Assembly: GCF_900313025.1 (NCBI RefSeq)
Contig: NZ_OMPQ01000009.1
Coordinates: 736,789 to 800,788, forward strand
Length of the DNA: 64,000 nucleotides
Source of the DNA: Pseudophaeobacter sp. EL27
GTDB lineage: Bacteria > Pseudomonadota > Alphaproteobacteria > Rhodobacterales > Rhodobacteraceae
Direction of reading: 5' to 3'
Shown here: positions 59,228 to 64,000 of the stretch, one piece after another
How positions within the stretch are numbered: position 1 is the first letter of the stretch
Layout: every line of letters starts with the position of its first letter
The notes under the pieces: model-generated
Seen by the model: the letters and a program-made list of their open reading frames with translations, nothing else
What the model was told of the DNA's origin: nothing
Database searches by the model: none
Translations under genes and position numbers: made by a program

Positions 59228-60451
59228 CTATCGTAGAAAACCGGGATCCTGGTTCATCTGCAGCCCCGGGAAGACCTGCTGTTCCAGATCGCTTTGCCGG
59301 GTTCCGGTCAGCCCACGCATGATCCAGGCCGTGACTTCACGTACATCACCGGTTGGCATCAGATCGCGGCGATTGTACAGCGCGGCCTCTTCCAGCCCAG
59401 GCCAGCGCCCGTAGACCCTGCCCCCGCGAATGGCACCTCCGGCCAGAACCATGGCCCCGCCGGTGCCATGATCCGTGCCGCCAGTGCCATTTTCGCGCAC
59501 CGTGCGACCAAATTCAGTCATCGCCACCACCGCTGTCTTACCCCAGACGGATCGGCCAACCCCACGTTTCAACGCCCAAATACAGCCACTCAACCGCTTC
59601 AAAGCCGCTCCAATACTGCGTTTTTGGTTGCTGTGAGTATCCCAGCCGTTCAAGGAGAACGAGGCAATGCGGGTATCACCGCGCAGCTGTTTTGCGGCAA
59701 ATTCCGCCAGTTTCAGATGCGCCTTGCCGCGTGTCGCGCGCGGCATCTCCATCATGCCCCCCATCGCCCCCTCTGCGGAATCGCTGCCTGCCGCGCCAGT
59801 GATGCGCTCCTCTCCGTCAGACCGCGACAGGGCCAGCGCCTCGGACAGCGCCTCAGAAAACAGCGGATCCTCCTGCATCAACAGCCCGGCCAAATGCTCG
59901 GCCTGCGGGCTCAGCGCCAGATCTGCATCCGGCGACCAATCCGAGACCGGTGCCGCCCCGTGCAACAGCTGCAAATCCCCGTGCCCAATGGCAAAGGCCG
60001 TGCGCGCGGCAACCCCACTTTGCAGTTGCAATAAGCGATTGAGCCAACCATCGCGCCGCTCCCCGAGGCCAAGGGTGCCCGCTTCCAGCAGGTCCTGCCC
60101 GTCAAAATGGCTGCGGCGATCCCGGTAAGGGGTGGAAACCGCCTGTACAAAGCCAAGCTCCTCTTGCCGCCACAGTGGCATCAGGGGGGCCAGTTCCGGG
60201 TGCATCGCAAAATAACCATCAAGATCCAGTCCTGTTTGCGCTGCCAGACCAGGCCGCAACCCGGCAAACCCCGGATCGCCGTAGGGGCGGATAACATCCA
60301 GCCCATCCATGCCGCCGCGCAGGATAATCACCACAAGGCGCTGATCCCAGGGGGCCGCCGCCAGACTCACCGGGGTGATCAGCGGGCTGGCCGCAAGGGA
60401 GCAACCCAATAGGCCGCTGCGGGTCAGGAATTTTCTGCGTGAAAGTGTCAT
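59228..60451 (-). CDS. DUF1501 protein, Tat-exported
   Basis: A 407-residue protein. A twin-arginine signal (SRRKFLTRSGLLG) opens the sequence, followed by RLVVIILRGGMDGLDVIRP and the alkaline-phosphatase-like core of DUF1501 (VVAMTEFGRTVRENGTGGTDHGTGGAMVL, with GGTDHGTGG). AHPELAPL and the HFDGQDLLEAGT part are typical. DUF1501 and DUF1800 genes are often adjacent; here DUF1800 lies just upstream with a 24-nt gap. The activity is unproven. The start at 60451 is preceded by AAGGGGG. Confidence 0.9.
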   Translation of the reverse strand: MTLSRRKFLTRSGLLGCSLAASPLITPVSLAAAPWDQRLVVIILRGGMDGLDVIRPYGDPGFAGLRPGLAAQTGLDLDGYFAMHPELAPLMPLWRQEELGFVQAVSTPYRDRRSHFDGQDLLEAGTLGLGERRDGWLNRLLQLQSGVAARTAFAIGHGDLQLLHGAAPVSDWSPDADLALSPQAEHLAGLLMQEDPLFSEALSEALALSRSDGEERITGAAGSDSAEGAMGGMMEMPRATRGKAHLKLAEFAAKQLRGDTRIASFSLNGWDTHSNQKRSIGAALKRLSGCIWALKRGVGRSVWGKTAVVAMTEFGRTVRENGTGGTDHGTGGAMVLAGGAIRGGRVYGRWPGLEEAALYNRRDLMPTGDVREVTAWIMRGLTGTRQSDLEQQVFPGLQMNQDPGFLR

Positions 60452-60474
60452 GCCGGATGCCCCCTTGATCCCAA

Positions 60475-61863
60475 CTATCGCCGCTGAAAGGCGGGTGAGC
60501 TGAGCACCAGCCCAATCGCCTCGGCGCGGGTTTCCGCAGCTGAAGCGACAAACATCACCCACGGATTTGCGCGGCTTCCCAAACAGTGGCCTGCAAAGTC
60601 AGTTGGATCCGGCAAAGCCTCTACCAGCCGCCGCGGCGCCGCCATGGCCCAGCGCAGCCGCGCTGACAGCCCCTGTGGCGTAATCCAGGCCGCATCGGCC
60701 TCCTCCCATCCATCCGGCCCCACAGGGGATTGCCAAGCCTGTCCCATGAGCCGCAGTGGCGCGATAAAATTTTGCCGCATCTGCTTTGGCTTCCAACCTG
60801 TCAAATGCGCCGGGTCAACCCCCAGGCCACGACAGGCCGAGGCCATGTAGTCAAAGGGCGGTTTCACATTGCCCAGCTCTGGTTCCCAGGACAATTCATG
60901 GTTCAGCAAAACGTCATAGACCTGGGCCAGATCCCCATCGCTGTCGCGATAGGCGGCACTCAGCGCGGCGACCAGTTCTGGCGCAGGCTGGTCCTTGGTG
61001 AAATGCACCGCCAGTTTCCAGGCGATATGATCGGCGGTCGCCGGATGGCGGGCCAGGTCCCGCAGCGCCTGCAGCACCGGTTCCAGCTCTGCCTCGGCAC
61101 CACCATAGACCCGCCCCAAAACGGTTTCAGCGCCCGGTTCAGCCATTCCCTCGTCAAACAAAAACCCCTTGTTGACTCGGTAGCTAAGTCCCGTGAACAA
61201 CTCCGCCAGCTGGCGCACATCCGCCTGATCATAGGGCCCCTCAAGACCCAGGGTATGCAGCTCCAACACCTCGCGGGCCAGGTTTTCATTCAAGCCGCCA
61301 CGACCGCCCTGTCGCTTGTTCAGAGCGCTGTTCTCTCCGCGCGAGCGGAATTGATCCAGGTAGTGCAACATCAAAGGATTGGTGACAGCCGCGATCAACA
61401 GATCCTCAAAGCGGCTGGAGATGTTCGGGCGAATGGCGCTTTCGATGTAGCCATAGGCCAGCGGCTGCATGGCGCGGTTTTTGCCTTTTGCGGTAAAATG
61501 ATCTGCCCAGAACAGGGTCAATCTTTCGCGAAAACTGTCTTGCGTTGTGACATGGCGCAACAGGAGCTGGCGAAACCACAGATCACGCTGTTGCAGGTGT
61601 TTGCGGCGAAAGCGCTTGAAGTCCTTTTCAGCCTGCTTGGCCTCTGAGCTGCCGGCCTTGGTACGGCGGAGTTTACGCAGCCTGGCAAAGTCGCTCACCG
61701 AGGCCAGTATCGTTTCAGTTCCTGCAATGGGGAATTGCTCGGCCGCCCTGTCGGGCCCCTGAAGCCGTGCCAGCATCGCCTCTCTGGAGGCGAGCGGCGA
61801 AATGCTTGGTGACAAGCCGCAGCCAAATCGGATCTCGGCCAGTTCCGGATCAAATACCATCAC
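60475..61863 (-). CDS. DUF1800 protein
   Basis: A 462-residue protein. It has the DUF1800 core RLTLFWADHFTAKGKNRAM, then ILRLNENLAREVLELHTLGLEG-type residues (NENLAREVLELHTLGLEG), ADVRQLAELFTGL, HFTKDQPAPELVAAL and CRGLGVDPAH. Unlike its neighbour, no signal peptide is obvious. DUF1800/DUF1501 pairs are known in many bacteria without an established role. It forms a two-gene unit with the downstream DUF1501 gene. Confidence 0.9.
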   Translation of the reverse strand: MMVFDPELAEIRFGCGLSPSISPLASREAMLARLQGPDRAAEQFPIAGTETILASVSDFARLRKLRRTKAGSSEAKQAEKDFKRFRRKHLQQRDLWFRQLLLRHVTTQDSFRERLTLFWADHFTAKGKNRAMQPLAYGYIESAIRPNISSRFEDLLIAAVTNPLMLHYLDQFRSRGENSALNKRQGGRGGLNENLAREVLELHTLGLEGPYDQADVRQLAELFTGLSYRVNKGFLFDEGMAEPGAETVLGRVYGGAEAELEPVLQALRDLARHPATADHIAWKLAVHFTKDQPAPELVAALSAAYRDSDGDLAQVYDVLLNHELSWEPELGNVKPPFDYMASACRGLGVDPAHLTGWKPKQMRQNFIAPLRLMGQAWQSPVGPDGWEEADAAWITPQGLSARLRWAMAAPRRLVEALPDPTDFAGHCLGSRANPWVMFVASAAETRAEAIGLVLSSPAFQRR

Positions 61864-61992
61864 CCTACTCCCTTGGCGGCGCGCATTGCCGCCGGATCTA
61901 TCCCCAACCTAATCGGTCACAATAAAAGCTGACACCCTGTTATTCTGGGATACGCGTAAACCAGCGCAGTGAGTTGGCATGGGGGTTGTTTT

Positions 61993-62050
61993 GGGGGCTC
62001 TGCCCCCGCGCCCAGGGGCGCTCCCCCGGGATATTTTGGGCCAAATGAAA
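61993..62050 (+). repeat. Single copy of the GGATATTTT/CCAAATGAA element
   Basis: GGGGGCTCTGCCCCC, then a CCCAGGGGCGC part, then CCCCCGGGATATTTTGGGCCAAATGAAA. This is the best single copy and serves to define the element. It lies between aspS and the DUF1800 gene, both on the minus strand. Confidence 0.75.
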
Positions 62051-62090
62051 CCTGGGGAGCCGTGCACAGCAAGGCTGGCGGCAAAGAAAA

Positions 62091-62116
62091 ACACCCGAGA
62101 GCGGCCCCCCGGGTGT
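62091..62116 (-). terminator. aspS terminator
   Basis: On the minus strand, ACACCCG and CGGGTGT pair around a GC-rich loop and are followed by T5, about 42 nt after the aspS stop. Confidence 0.75.
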
Positions 62117-62157
62117 CACTTTGATCGGTGCCAAAGTAGCCGATTTGCAGCAGCGGT

Positions 62158-64000
62158 TTACTGATCCTGTGGGATCACCCGCAGGCCAAGTTCCATCAAC
62201 TGATCGGACATCGGCTCGGACGGTGCTGACATCATCAGATCTTCGGCGCGCTGGTTCATCGGGAACATGATGACCTCGCGAATGTTGGCCTCATCGGCCA
62301 GCAGCATCACCATGCGGTCGATGCCGGCTGCACAGCCACCGTGGGGCGGGGCGCCGTATTGGAAGGCATTGACCATACCGCCAAAGCGTTTCTCAACCTC
62401 GTCCTTGCCGTAGCCGGCAATTTCAAAGGCTTTGAACATGATTTCAGGGCGGTGGTTCCGGATCGCACCCGAGACCAGCTCGTAGCCGTTGCAGGCGAGA
62501 TCATACTGATAGCCCAGCACCTCAAGCGGGTTGCCGTTGAGGGCTTCCATGCCGCCCTGGGGCATCGAGAAGGGGTTATGTTCAAAATCGATCTTGCCGG
62601 TTTCTTCATCTGCTTCATAGATCGGGAAGTCGACAACCCAGGCAAAGGCAAAGCGGTCTTTGTCGGTGAGGCCCAGCTCTTCGCCGATGACATTACGGGC
62701 GCGGCCTGCAACACCTTCAAAGGCTTTGGGTTTGCCACCCAGGAAGAAGGCTGCATCACCCACGTCCAGACCCAGCTGCTGGCGGATTGCCTCGGTGCGC
62801 TCGGGGCCGATGTTCTTGGCCAGCGGGCCTGCGGCCTCATTGCCCAGAGTGATCTCGCCGGATTTGACCAGAGCGTTGACTTCTTTGACGGTGATGCCGC
62901 GTTCCTGGGCGATGCTGTCGGGCGATTGTTTGCGCCAGAAGATATAGCCCATGCCGGGCAGGCCTTCTTTTTGCGCAAAGGCATTCATCCGGTCACAGAA
63001 TTTGCGGCTGCCGCCTTTGGGCGCTGGAATGGCGCGCACTTCGGTGCCTTCTTGTTCCAGCAGTTTGGCAAAGATGGCAAAGCCGGAACCGGCAAAGTGC
63101 TCAGACACCACCTGCATCTTGATCGGGTTGCGCAGGTCGGGCTTGTCGGAGCCATACCAGAGCGCCGCATCACGGTAGGAGATCTGCGGCCATTCGCTAT
63201 CAACCTTGCGGCCACCGCCGAATTCCTCAAACACGCCCTGCATCACAGGCTGGATGGTATCAAAGACATCCTGCTGGGTAACAAAGGACATCTCCAGGTC
63301 GAGCTGGTAGAAATCGGTGGGCGAGCGGTCGGCGCGCGGATCTTCGTCGCGGAAGCAGGGGGCGATCTGGAAGTATTTGTCAAAGCCCGAGACCATCATC
63401 AGCTGTTTGAACTGCTGTGGTGCCTGCGGCAGGGCGTAGAATTTGCCCGGATGCAGACGCGAGGGCACCAGGAAGTCACGCGCGCCTTCGGGGGAAGAGG
63501 CGGTGATGATCGGGGTTTGATATTCGTTAAACCCCTTGTCCCACATGCGTTTGCGGATCGACTGCACCATGTTGGAGCGCAGGAGCATATTCTGCTGCAT
63601 CTTTTCGCGGCGCAGGTCGAGGTAGCGATAGCGCAGGCGGGTTTCTTCCGGGTATTCCTGCTCGCCAAAGACCATCAGGGGCAGCTCATCGGCTTTGCCA
63701 AGGACTTCGATGTCGCGGATGAAGACTTCGACCTCGCCGGTCGGCAGCTTGTCATTCACCAGGCTCTCATCGCGGGCCAGCACATTGCCGTCGATGCGGA
63801 TACACCATTCCGAGCGCACCTTTTCAATCTCGGCGAAAACCGGGCTGTCGGGATCCGCCATCACCTGAGTGATGCCATAATGGTCGCGCAGATCGATGAA
63901 CAAGAGGCCGCCGTGATCGCGGACGCGGTGGACCCAACCAGAGAGGCGCACGGTTTCGCCCACGTTGGATTTGTTCAGTTCGGCGCAGGTATGGCTGCGA
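62158..64000 (-). CDS. aspS: Aspartyl-tRNA synthetase (5' end outside window)
   Basis: About 614 residues are visible, and the frame continues past the right edge ([15 protein letters not shown] precedes the first internal Met). The anticodon-binding OB domain has [20 protein letters not shown]. Class II motif 2 is [19 protein letters not shown] with the Arg of FRDED, and motif 3 is [17 protein letters not shown]. The bacterial GAD insertion is present (residues about 295-420). It charges tRNA-Asp; I cannot tell whether it is discriminating. The terminator is at 62116-62091. Confidence 0.97.
   Translation of the reverse strand, partial: RSHTCAELNKSNVGETVRLSGWVHRVRDHGGLLFIDLRDHYGITQVMADPDSPVFAEIEKVRSEWCIRIDGNVLARDESLVNDKLPTGEVEVFIRDIEVLGKADELPLMVFGEQEYPEETRLRYRYLDLRREKMQQNMLLRSNMVQSIRKRMWDKGFNEYQTPIITASSPEGARDFLVPSRLHPGKFYALPQAPQQFKQLMMVSGFDKYFQIAPCFRDEDPRADRSPTDFYQLDLEMSFVTQQDVFDTIQPVMQGVFEEFGGGRKVDSEWPQISYRDAALWYGSDKPDLRNPIKMQVVSEHFAGSGFAIFAKLLEQEGTEVRAIPAPKGGSRKFCDRMNAFAQKEGLPGMGYIFWRKQSPDSIAQERGITVKEVNALVKSGEITLGNEAAGPLAKNIGPERTEAIRQQLGLDVGDAAFFLGGKPKAFEGVAGRARNVIGEELGLTDKDRFAFAWVVDFPIYEADEETGKIDFEHNPFSMPQGGMEALNGNPLEVLGYQYDLACNGYELVSGAIRNHRPEIMFKAFEIAGYGKDEVEKRFGGMVNAFQYGAPPHGGCAAGIDRMVMLLADEANIREVIMFPMNQRAEDLMMSAPSEPMSDQLMELGLRVIPQDQ

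Noticed and set aside
1-64000. tRNA, rRNA, CRISPR arrays, transposases, integrases, prophage genes
   Set aside because: I looked for T-loop GTTCGAA-type patterns with acceptor stems, regularly spaced direct repeats and characteristic protein motifs, and found none that held up.

Overview
This window looks like a chromosomal segment of a marine alphaproteobacterium of the Rhodobacteraceae (Roseobacter group, Phaeobacter/Leisingera/Ruegeria-like). The basis is the GcrA cell-cycle regulator, a DUF1467-methylmalonyl-CoA epimerase pair, MeaB, three DUF6455 genes, a pcm-tolC-PopZ-like neighbourhood and the DUF1501/DUF1800 pair, in a moderately GC-rich background. The genus is inferred from family knowledge, not from an alignment. 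I found no rRNA, tRNA, CRISPR array, transposase, integrase or recognisable prophage.

Layout. 1-9 kb: a cut-off SMP-30-like gene, two PLP aminotransferases, an MsbA-type ABC exporter, a family-2 glycosyltransferase, YgfZ, a secreted protein and elongation factor P. 9-16 kb: cobQ, then a minus-strand block of pcm, tolC and a divergent PopZ-like gene, followed by a PhnA/YjdM-like zinc-ribbon protein and a DksA/TraR-type regulator. 16-21 kb: lepA flanked by two AT-richer orphan genes. 21-30 kb: a LysR regulator, a low-molecular-weight phosphatase, a PCu(A)C copper chaperone with a small Cys-rich partner, rpmB, meaB, hrpB, an SDR and a NUDIX hydrolase. 30-38 kb: a PiT phosphate transporter, a panE-like reductase with an isochorismatase-family hydrolase, argD-argF, a DMT exporter, an orphan ABC-2 permease and gcrA. 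38-46.6 kb: a YHS protein, YghU, SseB, a UDG-family protein, then a capsule-type operon kpsT-kpsE-kdsA-phosphomannomutase. 46.8-53.6 kb: AsmA, then rimO bracketed by two AT-richer orphan genes (a pentapeptide-repeat membrane protein and a two-TM protein). 53.4-64 kb: CDGSH protein, three DUF6455 paralogues, IMPACT-type protein, DUF167, nitroreductase, EI24/CysZ, DUF1467, methylmalonyl-CoA epimerase, a response regulator with a possible 49-residue protein, DUF1501/DUF1800, and aspS running off the right edge.

Most genes are housekeeping. The unexplained signal lies in three places. First, the PopZ-like protein keeps only the two terminal motifs of the polar organiser around a very long acidic linker, in the usual popZ neighbourhood. 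Second, several dispersed palindromic repeat families are present. One (best copies near 20.08, 50.52, 52.26 and 53.25 kb) consists of two hairpins whose stems change sequence between copies while base pairing is kept. Another (GGATATTTT...CCAAATGAA) occurs as inverted pairs between convergent genes and singly elsewhere. Third, all four AT-richer orphan genes lie next to copies of the first repeat, and one of them (18495-20039) is itself a mosaic with an abrupt composition change in frame.
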